Source: JBBQVS01 sp964250765
GTDB lineage: Bacteria; Chloroflexota; Ktedonobacteria; Ktedonobacterales; Ktedonobacteraceae
DNA length: 64,000 nucleotides
Assembly: GCA_964250765.1 (NCBI GenBank)
Contig: CAXUHF010000007.1
Coordinates: forward strand, 1 to 64,000
Direction of reading: 5' to 3'
Shown here: piece by piece, positions 33,637-43,244 of the stretch
Layout: each line of letters begins with the position of its first letter
Numbering within the stretch: the first letter of the stretch is position 1
Program-made: the position numbers and the translations under genes
The notes under the pieces: model-generated
Told to the model about the DNA's origin: nothing
Database searches by the model: none
The model's input: the letters and a program-made list of their open reading frames with translations, nothing else

Positions 33637-35214
33637 GTGGACGCAACACCCAGTATACAAATTGTGCTCGGACTCCTTGTTGCAGTTGGCGTCCTTGTCG
33701 TTATTGCTCGCCGTATACATGTACCTTACCCTATTCTTCTCGTTATTGGTGGTCTACTGCTTGGTCTGATTCCTGGACTACCAAATGTCGAGCTTAGACC
33801 AGAACTAGTACTTTTGCTTTTCCTTCCTCCGCTACTGTATTGGGAGTCGCTGAATACATCATTTCGTGATTTTCGCGCCAACCTACGCTCAATTTCACTA
33901 CTCGCAATTGGCCTTGTCATCACTACAACGTGCACCGTTGCAGCCGTTGCACACACCTTTGTAGGTCTATCATGGCCTACAGCGTTCGTGCTAGGAGCTA
34001 TTGTGTCACCTACCGATACAGTAGCTGCCGCCGCTATAGCGCAACGTCTTGCGCTTCCACGACGCTTGAACACAGTTCTTAGCGGTGAAAGTCTCGTAAA
34101 CGATGCCACAGCCCTAGTTGTCTATGCAACAGCGGTCACAGCCGTCTCAAAAGGCTCATTTTCGTTGCTAAACGCTGGCCTAGATTTCTTCAAAGCTAGT
34201 ATAGGTGGCATATTACTTGGTTTAGCAGTTGCATGGTGCATCGGTCAAATTCGTCGCTACTTGCACGATCCCCCTGTTGAGAACACACTTTCTCTCCTTT
34301 CAGGCTTCGCTGCCTATATACCAGCGACTGCACTTGGACTATCGGGTGTGCTCTCGGTTCTCGCAATGGGTATTTATCTTGGACGTAAAGGACCAACAAT
34401 AGTTTCATCACAAACACGTGTCCAAGCTGAGCAAATATGGGAGATTGTTGTGTTTCTGCTCAACGGACTCATCTTCATTCTCATTGGTCTTCAATTAAAC
34501 AGCGTACTTGCTAAACTCACAAAGCTATCTCTTTCGACACTCGTTTGGTATGCTCTCGTCATTAGCATAACGGTGATTCTTACGCGTATGATTTGGGTTT
34601 TCCCTGGCACCTATGTACCACGCTTTCTAAGTCGTCGGATACGTAAAAAAGACCCTTATCCATCCTGGCAATCCACGGTTATTGTAGGCTGGACAGGCAT
34701 GCGTGGCGGAGTTTCGCTGGCAACAGCACTTGCCTTATCACTCACGCCTCCATTTCCAGACCGAGATATCATTGTGTTTCTCACCTTTAGCGTTATCCTA
34801 TCAACGCTTGTACTACAGGGTCTCACGTTGCCACAACTCATTCGCTTCTTGAAACTACCGAGTGACGACAGTGCAAACTACGAAGAGGCAAAGGCAAGGC
34901 TAAAAGCTGCACGAGCGGCTCTTGTACGCTTGGACGAACTTTCTACTGAGGAATGGGTTGAGCAAGAGATGGTAGATGATTTGCGTCTCCACTTTTCCGA
35001 TCAAGATCGACGCTTCACAGCTCAATATCAAGGCACAGAAGATGGCGCGGATCAAGAGCAGAAAGCAACATCTTATCAGCGTCTGAAAATCGAACTCATA
35101 GGTGCAGAGCGCCATACAATCATTGAGTTACGTAATCAAGGCGTCATCAACGATGAAGTGATGCGAAAAATACAACACGACCTCGATCTTGAGGAGCTAC
35201 GGTTACAACCTTGA
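33637..35214 (+). CDS. CPA1-family Na+/H+ antiporter
   Basis: A 525-residue (from this start) monovalent cation:proton antiporter with about 12 membrane helices and a C-terminal cytosolic helical tail of about 110 residues. The ion-site motif SPTDTVAAAAIA and the GESLVNDATALV stretch are typical of NhaP/NHE proteins, as is the late GWTGMRGGVSLATALAL helix (shown in part). I used the GTG at 33637 because AGAAAGCGAG precedes it; an in-frame TTG at 33586 would overlap the upstream gene. It exports Na+ in exchange for H+. Confidence 0.9.
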   Translation: MDATPSIQIVLGLLVAVGVLVVIARRIHVPYPILLVIGGLLLGLIPGLPNVELRPELVLLLFLPPLLYWESLNTSFRDFRANLRSISLLAIGLVITTTCTVAAVAHTFVGLSWPTAFVLGAIVSPTDTVAAAAIAQRLALPRRLNTVLSGESLVNDATALVVYATAVTAVSKGSFSLLNAGLDFFKASIGGILLGLAVAWCIGQIRRYLHDPPVENTLSLLSGFAAYIPATALGLSGVLSVLAMGIYLGRKGPTIVSSQTRVQAEQIWEIVVFLLNGLIFILIGLQLNSVLAKLTKLSLSTLVWYALVISITVILTRMIWVFPGTYVPRFLSRRIRKKDPYPSWQSTVIVGWTGMRGGVSLATALALSLTPPFPDRDIIVFLTFSVILSTLVLQGLTLPQLIRFLKLPSDDSANYEEAKARLKAARAALVRLDELSTEEWVEQEMVDDLRLHFSDQDRRFTAQYQGTEDGADQEQKATSYQRLKIELIGAERHTIIELRNQGVINDEVMRKIQHDLDLEELRLQP

Positions 35215-35289
35215 TTGACTTATTTTTAAGTAACGGTATGTGCTATCAACTTACACTTCATAATTAGGACAGCAAAGAAGGAGAGAAAA

Positions 35290-35748
35290 ATGAATCGTCG
35301 AGACAGAATCCGTATGAATGACGAAGAGATACGCGTGTTTCTTGAGGAACAGCGCACAGTGCAGATAGCCACAAATGACCATGATGGATGGCCTCATTTG
35401 GTAGCGATGTGGTATGTAGTGATACATGACCAGCTAGTTTTCTGGACGTATGCGAAGTCTCAGAAAACCGCTAACCTGCGGCGAGATACGAAGCTTACAT
35501 GTCTTATAGAGGCTGGCGAACGCTATGAAGAATTGCGAGGTGTTCAGATTAAAGGACAGGCAATCCTCAAAGAGGATCTCGAAACCGTGCAGCGCATAGG
35601 CGAAACTATCTTTGAGCGTTACACAGGTCCATTAAATGATTCTATTCGCCAAATGGTCGCAGCCCAAGCAACAAAACGAGTTGTGGTCTTTGTGGAACCC
35701 AAAGAAATAGTTTCGTGGGATCACCGAAAGTTAGGAGGTGCCTATTGA
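35290..35748 (+). CDS. PPOX-class flavin/F420-dependent protein
   Basis: A 152-residue split-barrel protein of the pyridoxamine-5'-phosphate-oxidase-like superfamily. It starts with RIRMNDEEIRVFLEEQ, then TNDHDGWPHLVAMWYVV and FWTYAKSQKTANLRRD, the usual flavin or F420 phosphate-binding region. Members reduce or oxidise small molecules with FMN or F420; which cofactor is used here is not certain. A GGAGAG site precedes the ATG. Another F420-type protein lies at 45.5 kb. Confidence 0.88.
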   Translation: MNRRDRIRMNDEEIRVFLEEQRTVQIATNDHDGWPHLVAMWYVVIHDQLVFWTYAKSQKTANLRRDTKLTCLIEAGERYEELRGVQIKGQAILKEDLETVQRIGETIFERYTGPLNDSIRQMVAAQATKRVVVFVEPKEIVSWDHRKLGGAY

Positions 35749-35794
35749 TACGTTATAGTAAGAGAATCGTGTCATCATAATAAGGAAAATATTT

Positions 35795-36982
35795 ATGAAA
35801 GTACCTCTACGCGTTTTTTTTGCTATCTTTATCGTCATAGTTGGTATCTTGGCCTTGAGCGAACAGGCAAGCACATATGCAACCGCAAGTGCAATACAGA
35901 TGCCCCTATTTCAAACCTTTGACGGAAACTTTCCTTCGGCTCAGGACTATCAGCAAACGGCTCCGAAAGTCCAGTTTGTGTGGGGCGCGTCAACGAATGA
36001 GGTAAGTGTTTGGAAAAAGTACAATCCAAGCATTCAGCTTGCCTACTACATCCCTTTCAATCGTGATCCACAAGGCAACTCGCTTCAATGGTGGCAAACG
36101 AATCATCCTGACTGGATTGTCTATCGCTGTGATCGTCATACGCCAGCATACATAAACAATGAACTCAATGTGCCACTTGATATTTCTAACCCGTCGGTAC
36201 GTTCCTGGCAAATACAGACCTTTGCTCTTCCAGCCTTGCAACTTGGCTACACTGCAATTGGCTGGGACAACCTCGACCCCAACTGGCGCGGTGCATGTGG
36301 TCACTATCTGCACGGACAATGGGTCCAAAACTACTCTAGTGCTGCTAACGACCCCAACTGGCGCAGAGATGTTCTAAACTGGCTAGTTGCGCAAAAACAG
36401 CACCTGCATGCGCTTAAGACACCACTTCTTTCTATTCCCAATGTTGACTTTCAAGGCTGGGCATATCAAGGTCTTTCTACACTCAAGCAGATTACAGATG
36501 CATCTGATAGCGTCTTTGAAGAGCAAGGTTTTGTAGGTCCAAGCAGAATACTGAGTCCAACATGGGAACCTCTAAGAGACTGGATGCTTTATACTCAGCA
36601 ACAAGGGAAAATATTCTATAGTTGTAATGGTCTGCCTCAGAGCCCACAACAAGCCGATGTGCTTTGGGTAGCGGCAAATTACTTTCTACTTAATCAGGGA
36701 CATCTTTCCTTATGGATTTCACGCGATCAAGCATATGGCTATCCGGCATCGACCTATCCTGAATATAACGCAGCATCCCTACTACAGCGTCCTGTAGGAC
36801 AGGTTTACGTTTCTCAATCTCTGCAAAGACGTGATTATGCTGGTGGCTTGGTGCTCGCCAATACTGACAATGTTTCACATGTATTTCTCGTTCCTGGACA
36901 AAAGAAGGATTTGTTTGGAAACCATGTAAGTGGAAAAATCACGGTACAATCAGGTGCAGGAGTCGTTCTCTTGAACGCGTAA
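35795..36982 (+). CDS. Secreted TIM-barrel-like protein, putative glycoside hydrolase
   Basis: A 395-residue protein with a signal peptide (residues 1-33, ending near YATASA). The mature part shows YYIPFNRDPQGN, WWQTNHPDWIVYRCD, LDISNPSVRSWQI and YTAIGWDNLDPNW. These resemble secreted putative glycoside hydrolases (endo-alpha-galactosaminidase/DUF4015-like), where an Asp at a strand end is catalytic. A C-terminal beta domain (VLLNA end) follows. The assignment is by eye and only moderate. It ends at a bidirectional hairpin. Confidence 0.65.
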   Translation: MKVPLRVFFAIFIVIVGILALSEQASTYATASAIQMPLFQTFDGNFPSAQDYQQTAPKVQFVWGASTNEVSVWKKYNPSIQLAYYIPFNRDPQGNSLQWWQTNHPDWIVYRCDRHTPAYINNELNVPLDISNPSVRSWQIQTFALPALQLGYTAIGWDNLDPNWRGACGHYLHGQWVQNYSSAANDPNWRRDVLNWLVAQKQHLHALKTPLLSIPNVDFQGWAYQGLSTLKQITDASDSVFEEQGFVGPSRILSPTWEPLRDWMLYTQQQGKIFYSCNGLPQSPQQADVLWVAANYFLLNQGHLSLWISRDQAYGYPASTYPEYNAASLLQRPVGQVYVSQSLQRRDYAGGLVLANTDNVSHVFLVPGQKKDLFGNHVSGKITVQSGAGVVLLNA

Positions 36983-36985
36983 AAT

Positions 36986-37047
36986 AGAAAGATGCCACTT
37001 CTGTTATGAATAACACATTTCATCCATAACAGAAGTGGCATCTTTCT
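36986..37047. terminator. 23-bp perfect bidirectional terminator
   Basis: Arms 36986-37008 and 37025-37047 pair perfectly around a 16-base loop. It lies 3 bases after the plus-strand stop and 10 bases before the end of the convergent minus gene. A-rich and T-rich flanks fit intrinsic termination in both directions. Confidence 0.85.
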
Positions 37048-37057
37048 CTAGTATCTC

Positions 37058-37276
37058 TTATTCTTCTGGTTTCGTTGGTCCGATACCTATACTTGTGTAG
37101 TACTGCTCTTCGAGACCAGCCGTTGTTATACGCTTCTCTTCCGCGAGTGCCTGTTGCTGTTGCTGCCTTACACGTCTCCTTTTAAAAACACCTTGTGTGT
37201 ACATATACACGTTTACAAGGAGACCAAGTACAATGAGGCCACCAATAATAAGTGCTGTCACGAGAAATGCTGTCAT
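37058..37276 (-). CDS. Small single-pass membrane protein
   Basis: A 72-residue protein with one N-terminal membrane helix (about residues 5-27) and a basic, Gln-rich cytosolic tail (FKRRRVRQQQQQ). No family is recognised. AAAGGA lies about 12 bases before the ATG. It is convergent with the secreted barrel gene and shares the terminator. Confidence 0.6.
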   Translation of the reverse strand: MTAFLVTALIIGGLIVLGLLVNVYMYTQGVFKRRRVRQQQQQALAEEKRITTAGLEEQYYTSIGIGPTKPEE

Positions 37277-37412
37277 GAGAAATTATTCCTTTGTCTATAG
37301 GGCGGATGCCCTTATCGGCAAGATATCACTCTGTTATAGAAGACGCAGAATGCTCGTAACTATCAAATGAAAGAATACGTAAAACAGAGTTACTTGTAAC
37401 AATACACGGTTA

Positions 37413-37451
37413 AGGTGTTCCTAAAGATGCAAAACATCGCTAAGAACACCT
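37413..37451 (-). terminator. Imperfect hairpin terminator after the HtrA-like gene
   Basis: Eight perfect pairs (37413-37420 with 37444-37451) and a weaker upper stem ending in a CAAAA loop. It starts 8 bases after the protease stop codon on the minus strand. Confidence 0.55.
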
Positions 37452-37458
37452 CTTCTCA

Positions 37459-38424
37459 CTATAAGACAACTGTTACTTTACGTTTCTTGCCACCACGTAG
37501 GAAACTTACCGCAATTTTTTCACCCACTTGATGACGACGCACGACGCGTTGCAAGTCGCGTGGCTCTGTAATTGACTCTTCATCAGCAGCAATAATCACG
37601 TCCTGACGTTTTAGCTCGGCACGGTCAGCAGGACCGCTTGAGCGCACTTCGAGCACCTCCATACCAAATTGCTGTAGAAGGTTAAGGCTTTTCTGTAACG
37701 CAGCATCGAGCTTTACACGCATACCACCTACGCCCAGTGATACTCCGGTTATCTGCGTTTCGCGTTTTTGCGCTGCGATGCGTGCAATCACCGTCTTTAC
37801 GGTATCAAGTGGAACAGAGAAACCGAGTCCCTGCGCCATTGGCATCATCGCAGTTGTTATACCAACAACACGTCCTGCGCTATCTACGAGTGGGCCACCA
37901 GAATTGCCCGGATTGATAGGTGTATCAGTCTGAATGAGATTACTCATCTTTGGAATGCCTGGTGCTTCCAGAGTTCTCCCTAATGCGCTGACAACACCAG
38001 CCGTTACCGTCCAGTTCAAGCCATAGGGATTGCCTACCGCGAGTACGAGTTGTCCTACACGCAAAGGAGTGCGCCCCAGTTCTGCAACGGGAAGATGATC
38101 TGCCCCTATACGCAAAACAGCAACATCAACATTTTTGTCACTACCCATCAGTCCAGCATCAAACTTACGCCCATCAGCAAGCGTAACTTGAATACGTTTA
38201 GCATGTTCAACAACATGAGCATTAGTGAGGATTTGACCATCTGAGGCAAAAATGAAGCCAGAGCCGAGGCCACCATTAAACTCTGGTCCATTAGGGCGAC
38301 GTGAACGTCCGCCTTCTCGCTCTATATCAATACGTACAACCGCAGGTCCTACGCGCTCTGCCGCAGTCGTGACTGCATTAGAGTACGCATCTAACGCTTG
38401 CGCATCTTTTTCGTATGTACTCAT
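37459..38424 (-). CDS. HtrA/DegP-like trypsin-fold serine protease with PDZ, no export signal
   Basis: A 321-residue S1C protease. The triad is His70 (LTNAHVV), Asp100 (VDVAVLRI) and Ser175 (GNSGGPLV). One PDZ domain follows at about 225-318 (SSGPADRAELKRQDVIIAAD, shown in part as GPADRAELKRQDVI). Usual HtrA proteins have a signal peptide or anchor; here the protein starts directly with a hydrophilic helix and no membrane segment, so it is predicted to be cytosolic. It could degrade misfolded proteins there or be a regulatory protease. AAGAAG lies just before the ATG. Confidence 0.92.
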   Translation of the reverse strand: MSTYEKDAQALDAYSNAVTTAAERVGPAVVRIDIEREGGRSRRPNGPEFNGGLGSGFIFASDGQILTNAHVVEHAKRIQVTLADGRKFDAGLMGSDKNVDVAVLRIGADHLPVAELGRTPLRVGQLVLAVGNPYGLNWTVTAGVVSALGRTLEAPGIPKMSNLIQTDTPINPGNSGGPLVDSAGRVVGITTAMMPMAQGLGFSVPLDTVKTVIARIAAQKRETQITGVSLGVGGMRVKLDAALQKSLNLLQQFGMEVLEVRSSGPADRAELKRQDVIIAADEESITEPRDLQRVVRRHQVGEKIAVSFLRGGKKRKVTVVL

Positions 38425-38564
38425 CTTCTTGTATCGTACTTTCTTGTGGAACCTCTTCGGGTGTAGTTGTCTGCGAGGCTACGACTCAATGAGATTGATA
38501 TACATTCTATCATACGCTGTGCGGAAAAGCTATCATGATCTCTTTGATGGAAGGAAATCTTTCT

Positions 38565-38993
38565 CTATGCTTTTTTTGTGCCGAGGGCAGATAAGACGGC
38601 AGAAACTAGTACATCCAGTTTGAATGGCTTCTCGACAACCGTTGCATGAGGAGCTAAACGAAGAGCTTGAGATACCTCGTTCGGATTAGAGGCCGTACAA
38701 AAAATGAGGGGTAAGTTTCGTGTGTGAGCATGGGCCTGCAAGTGTCGTAATACTTCTATGCCTGTTATTTCTGGCAATTGTAAATCAAGAATCAACACTT
38801 CAATCGGTAAGTCTGGATAAGGTGAGAAAGGCGTATGTACTTTCCCTTCGCTTTTCGCTAGGGGAAGCATGAGTGCGTCTAAGCATGAGCGAGGATGCCT
38901 ATATATTTCAACCGAGTGACCCGCAAATTGTAACATTGTTGCAGACAGCTTTGCAATTCGTGCGTTGTCTTCGAGCAAACCTACTCGTGCCAT
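38565..38993 (-). CDS. Stand-alone response regulator receiver
   Basis: A 142-residue receiver domain. The acidic pocket is LLEDN (residues 6-10), the phosphoacceptor Asp is in LILDLQLPEITG (near 72), and the Lys switch is in VEKPF (near 123). There is an insertion of about 20 residues (KSEGKVHTPFSPYPDLP) between the second helix and the phospho-Asp strand. No output domain and no kinase nearby. AGAGTGA ribosome site. Confidence 0.88.
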   Translation of the reverse strand: MARVGLLEDNARIAKLSATMLQFAGHSVEIYRHPRSCLDALMLPLAKSEGKVHTPFSPYPDLPIEVLILDLQLPEITGIEVLRHLQAHAHTRNLPLIFCTASNPNEVSQALRLAPHATVVEKPFKLDVLVSAVLSALGTKKA

Positions 38994-39156
38994 AAATCAC
39001 TCTCTTCTCTAATCCTCATGGTTAACCATACAAATTGTAAAGTTTTAGCATGGTGAATGTCAAGCATAGTACTTCTATACACAAAGTTTCCCTCTCGACG
39101 CTTCTGAAGGGATGCCGTACAATAGATATGTTACTAGCTGATTATGCAATAAAAAG

Positions 39157-39624
39157 ATGGATACATATATTATGAGTGATGAATTGGCAAGAAAATACCC
39201 GGTCAGCGTTGTACGCTTCGGTATGGGTAAAGAAATACAGCTCTACCAGGACGAGCTTGTCGTAACCGGGCAAGAGGAAGACCAGGAGACACGCGTACAT
39301 CTTTCCGCGATTAAACAACTGACACTTATTCCGGGTGATCCAAATCCTGGAAAACTCGTGTTGATGGCAGACTTGGACGATGGTAATACCGTAATTTTGG
39401 TCGAGGGCATGAGCAACGCACGCGATTTTCGTGCTATGCTCCCAAAGCTGCTTGAACTACAACCCGACATACAGCTTGATCCACCAGATATGGGGGAACA
39501 ACTACGACAAGCACTGAATACACGCCGAGCATGGACACTTACCTGCTATGGTTCGTTTCTACTCGTCTGTGCCTTGCTTTCGGTTCTGTACTTCGTTGTG
39601 GCCTATATTGGAGCACATCATTAG
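39157..39624 (+). CDS. Hypothetical protein with PH-like region and C-terminal membrane helix
   Basis: A 155-residue protein. Residues 15-95 alternate short beta strands (EIQLYQDELVVTGQEE, LVLMADLDDGNTVILVEG) in a way that resembles a bacterial PH-like barrel, but I cannot confirm it. One membrane helix lies at about 126-151. The domain should face the cytosol. An ATG at 39172 is an alternative start; neither has a clear ribosome site. Confidence 0.6.
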   Translation: MDTYIMSDELARKYPVSVVRFGMGKEIQLYQDELVVTGQEEDQETRVHLSAIKQLTLIPGDPNPGKLVLMADLDDGNTVILVEGMSNARDFRAMLPKLLELQPDIQLDPPDMGEQLRQALNTRRAWTLTCYGSFLLVCALLSVLYFVVAYIGAHH

Positions 39625-39641
39625 TAGAGAGGAGCGTATAT

Positions 39642-40559
39642 ATGCAATCGACCCAGCAGCCTTTTCTCGTTCCACATATGAGTAACGACTCACGTATTCG
39701 TGTCTTTCGGCGCATATTTGCGCCTGAAAGCGCGGAGCAGATGGAAGTGGATTCCTACGTTGTTGTCACAACACGATATGTTGTAGTGCTTGATACGCTC
39801 CTATGTCCAGAAGACATGGCAATTGTGATGCATGCGGTACGCGACGAAATGACAGGTCGAGAACTACTTGTCGTGAATAGTCATGCTGATTGGGATCATT
39901 GTTGGGGAAATGGCTATTTCACAGGGAATAACGTAGCGCCTATCTTAGGACAGGACTATTGTTTCACTCGCCTTGAGTCAGAGGAGGCTAAAGCTGAATT
40001 GCTTGAATATCAGCATCGTCATCCATCTCTCCAAAATGTGGTTTTAGTCGCGCCGACGATCACGTTTTCTGACAAAATGACAATACGTGGAGGAGACCTG
40101 ACGCTTGAACTCTTTTCGGCTCCTGGACATAATTCCGATCATATCGCAGTATGGATACCGGAGATACGTTTGCTTCTTGCCTTTGATGCTGCTGAAAAGC
40201 CACTCCCACTTATAGAAAGTGCAGCTGGTGTTCAACATATGTATGACACACTAGAACATTTTCTGTCTCTCCAACCACAACATGTTCTCTGTGCACATGG
40301 CAAGACGACCGATAGTAGCATCGTGACACAAAACTTACACTACGTGCAAGAGATTGAACAACGAGGCCGTGCTCTTCTGGCGACACATCATCCAACAGAT
40401 GCTGAACTTGAACATGCCTCAGTACTCATTCAGTACTCTTTCAATGATGTTGTCGGAGATACGAGTACAGTCAATGAAGCAGACCGAGAGTTTTATACAT
40501 GGGCACATGAGAGAAATGTTCGTTACGTGCTACAATGGCTGGTGCAACAAGAGCATTAG
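39642..40559 (+). CDS. MBL-fold metallo-hydrolase
   Basis: A 305-residue metallo-beta-lactamase-fold protein. The metal motif NSHADWDHCWG (a variant of HxHxDH with Ala in place of one residue), the second His in SAPGHNSDHIAVW, the bridging Asp in LLAFDAAEK and the last His in LCAHGKT are visible. Activity could be on thioesters, lactones or phosphodiesters. The ATG at 39642 follows GAGAGGAG. The stop overlaps the convergent neighbour's stop by 4 bases. Confidence 0.88.
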   Translation: MQSTQQPFLVPHMSNDSRIRVFRRIFAPESAEQMEVDSYVVVTTRYVVVLDTLLCPEDMAIVMHAVRDEMTGRELLVVNSHADWDHCWGNGYFTGNNVAPILGQDYCFTRLESEEAKAELLEYQHRHPSLQNVVLVAPTITFSDKMTIRGGDLTLELFSAPGHNSDHIAVWIPEIRLLLAFDAAEKPLPLIESAAGVQHMYDTLEHFLSLQPQHVLCAHGKTTDSSIVTQNLHYVQEIEQRGRALLATHHPTDAELEHASVLIQYSFNDVVGDTSTVNEADREFYTWAHERNVRYVLQWLVQQEH

Positions 40560-41782
40560 TTTTCTGGAGAAGATGGCACTTCAAGAGAGCGTATTGGTCG
40601 GAAAAGTGTTTTACGTCGCCTTACACTTCGTCGAGCGATTAAAGCAAGAAGCACAAAGAATAAAAGTATAAGCAATAGCGTTATAATCCGTGTTGGATTA
40701 ATGCCATTTCCAGTTCCAGGAAAGAGATAGACGTTATTGGCAGCAACATACAATTGTGAGGCTTGATCTGCCCCAATTGCAAGCGCGTAAACGGATGTAT
40801 TTTGAGGAAATCCAGCAGCAACACCAAGCCAGTTCTCTCCATTGTCATCACTGCGGAAGACTCCAAAGCGTGTTCCAGCATAGAGCGTTGACGCGTTTGT
40901 ACTTCTAAAGTCAATCAAAATATGTTCAATGGGAACTCCATGTAACACTTGTCCGCTTTCTGACCAATGCATCCCAGAATCCATAGAGCGAAAGATACCA
41001 TGCTTCGTACCTGCATAGACAAGTCCAGTAGTGCCGCCGAAATTGGCAGCAGATTGAATAGAGGTCACACCATCAGCGACAGGTAAACCAGTATTGAGAG
41101 CTTCCCATGTTGTACCGTCGTTATCAGAGCGATACACACCAAGCGATGTCGCGGCCCACAGGCGATGCTGCGTGCTATCGATTGCAAGTTCGTTGATAGC
41201 AAGAGTGGAAGGAAGCGTGCCATTTATCGCTTGCCAGTGAGTAGGAGTATTGCCATCGGTTGTAAATACTCCATGATGGAGTGTTCCAACGTAGATACTT
41301 TTCTGTTCGTTGAAGGCCATCGTGGTATAGCTATCGGTAGGTAAGCCTGAGTTGGGTGTATTCACTATTTGCCATGTTTGTGCAGCATCAGTACTTACAA
41401 AGAGTCCACGATCTGTGAGTGCGTAGATACTCTTTCCAGAAGGGGGTATAGCAAGCATCTGCAATTTTAGAGGAATTGAGGAAATATGAGTTTGCTTCAG
41501 CCAGTGCTGTCCACTATCATTACTAATGAACAGCGTACCATCTTCGCTACCTGCGTAGAGCTTTTGAGAAGCCAAAGGGTCTACTGCAAGTGACTGAATA
41601 TGTTGAGTAGCGAGTGTCGATGCTTGCCAGCTTCCATTACCTAACAGATTTGCATTGGGAGCACAAGCAGAGAAGCCTGCTAGCACTATTATGAGAAGCA
41701 GGAAAAGTAATCCATTTATACTAACATTTCCTACAATAGCAACGTGTGCACGTAGAACAACATCCCGTTGTATGTTCCCCAT
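40556..41782 (-). CDS. Membrane-anchored Asp-box (BNR) beta-propeller protein
   Basis: A 408-residue protein. An N-terminal signal anchor (about residues 22-40, possibly a lipoprotein with Cys near FSAC), at least five Asp-box/BNR repeats (SNDSGQHW, STDAAQTW, RSDNDGTTW, RSMDSGMHW, RSDDNGENW) at about 40-residue spacing, then a C-terminal membrane helix (about 365-390) and a basic tail. The repeats form a beta propeller like Ycf48 or sortilin, on the outer face. No enzyme residues are evident. AAGGA site before the ATG. Confidence 0.85.
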   Translation of the reverse strand: MGNIQRDVVLRAHVAIVGNVSINGLLFLLLIIVLAGFSACAPNANLLGNGSWQASTLATQHIQSLAVDPLASQKLYAGSEDGTLFISNDSGQHWLKQTHISSIPLKLQMLAIPPSGKSIYALTDRGLFVSTDAAQTWQIVNTPNSGLPTDSYTTMAFNEQKSIYVGTLHHGVFTTDGNTPTHWQAINGTLPSTLAINELAIDSTQHRLWAATSLGVYRSDNDGTTWEALNTGLPVADGVTSIQSAANFGGTTGLVYAGTKHGIFRSMDSGMHWSESGQVLHGVPIEHILIDFRSTNASTLYAGTRFGVFRSDDNGENWLGVAAGFPQNTSVYALAIGADQASQLYVAANNVYLFPGTGNGINPTRIITLLLILLFFVLLALIARRSVRRRKTLFRPIRSLEVPSSPEN

Positions 41783-41797
41783 AATGTCCTTACAAAC

Positions 41798-42757
41798 CTA
41801 ATAAAGTAAATCTACATCTTCGCCTACACCTTGCTTTGCAGCAAGAAAGTAGACATGTGCCGCCGTCACCACATCTTCTAATGCAATGCCAAGTCCTTTA
41901 TAAAGTGTGATTTCGTCGGAGGTTTCGCGTTGAAGTCCTTCGTCAGCCACGATTTCGTGCAGTTCATGGACACGATCCCATTGAAACAAACCCTCTTCGG
42001 CTGGAATAACAAAATCTCCGGCCTCTTTGTATGCCTGATCGAGAGAATCCGTAACAATGAGCATGCTTCGATGCAATGTTGAGAAGTCTAATTCGCGCCG
42101 CTGTACCCAATTAGAGCCAATGGCGTTGATATGACATCCCGGTTTGAGCCATTCGCCATGCAGGACAGGATCACGAGCGGTTGTTGCAGTGATAAGAATA
42201 TCCGCGTTCTCGACGACTGTACGTACGTCATTCACTGAAGCTACTTCGATGTTCAAAAGACGCGACATCTCATGGCAAAACAATTCACGTTCGGGTTGCC
42301 TACGACTATAGACGTTCACGAAGGTGATGGGACGTACTGCACAGACGCCCATTAACTGAGTTACTGCCTGTTGGCCTGTACCGATAAGACCAACTATTCT
42401 CGCATTCGTTCGTGCCAAGTATTTCGTCGCAACTCCACTGGTGCCACCTGTACGCATGGCACCTAAATGGTCTGCTTCGATGATTCCTAATAACTCACCA
42501 TTGTGTGCACTAAAAAGCATAACGACATAACGCACACCTTCACGAAACGCTGTGTAGGTCTTAAAACCAACAACGCCAAATGTGGGAGCGGCAGCAGCTA
42601 ACACCGTCAGGACGCCGTTCGCAAATGCAAGTCTAGTACGGGGTTGATTCTTTATCAACCCCTGCGATTGTGCGTGAAAAGCATCTTCTAGCACCGTCAC
42701 CGTGTCACGCATGCTCAGTAAGTCATGAACCTCTTTTTCACGCACAATTAACGCCAT
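41798..42757 (-). CDS. Ornithine cyclodeaminase/mu-crystallin family protein
   Basis: A 319-residue Rossmann enzyme. The NAD motif GLIGTGQQAVTQL lies near residues 128-140, with NVYSRR as the adenosine-side loop, and GAMRTGGTSGVATKYLA just before it. Members include ornithine cyclodeaminase (Orn to Pro), alanine dehydrogenase and ketimine reductase, and the exact substrate cannot be told here. It is 16 bases from the beta-propeller gene on the same strand and may be its upstream partner. Confidence 0.88.
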   Translation of the reverse strand: MALIVREKEVHDLLSMRDTVTVLEDAFHAQSQGLIKNQPRTRLAFANGVLTVLAAAAPTFGVVGFKTYTAFREGVRYVVMLFSAHNGELLGIIEADHLGAMRTGGTSGVATKYLARTNARIVGLIGTGQQAVTQLMGVCAVRPITFVNVYSRRQPERELFCHEMSRLLNIEVASVNDVRTVVENADILITATTARDPVLHGEWLKPGCHINAIGSNWVQRRELDFSTLHRSMLIVTDSLDQAYKEAGDFVIPAEEGLFQWDRVHELHEIVADEGLQRETSDEITLYKGLGIALEDVVTAAHVYFLAAKQGVGEDVDLLY

Positions 42758-42784
42758 ACTTTACACTCTACATTTCCTGCGTCT

Positions 42785-43162
42785 CTAATCCTCGCGACGA
42801 ATGACACGACGCATATATACAACTGTCTCGTGGACCTCGTAACCTCTGGGGAGTTTCTTGTTATTCTGAGGCAGCAGCAAGTCTTTTATCCCCGTGAGTG
42901 CTGGTAAGGCACTTTCCACCGACTTAGATGATGGCGAGAGGCGAGCAAGTAAGCCACGCCGCAATAACTCTAATCCCATACCAACAGCAACCGCTCCCAC
43001 GCTTGCCGCAACACCACGCGGAACTGGAAGGTTATAGAGGAGTGCAGGCAAATTTTTCTCCACTGGCACAAGGCCGGTAGAAGATACTGCGAGGTCTGCT
43101 CCACATTGACTACAATAGACATCATTCTTTGTGATTGTGGACTGACATTCAGGACATTTCAT
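42785..43162 (-). CDS. Zinc-ribbon protein of unknown function
   Basis: A 125-residue protein. Two CxxC pairs (CPECQ at residue 3 and CSQCG near residue 18) form an N-terminal zinc ribbon. A glycine/alanine-rich segment (VAASVGAVAVGMGLELL, about 52-68) could be a weak membrane helix. The ATG at 43162 follows GGAGGAG. It lies between the cyclodeaminase and cysteine desulfurase genes. Confidence 0.8.
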   Translation of the reverse strand: MKCPECQSTITKNDVYCSQCGADLAVSSTGLVPVEKNLPALLYNLPVPRGVAASVGAVAVGMGLELLRRGLLARLSPSSKSVESALPALTGIKDLLLPQNNKKLPRGYEVHETVVYMRRVIRRED

Positions 43163-43244
43163 AGGGTTCTCCTCCATGAGTCAGGCGATTCATTGTATCT
43201 CTTTTTTGCTTTTTATATACTCGACGCTAGCTTTTCTGTAAATC

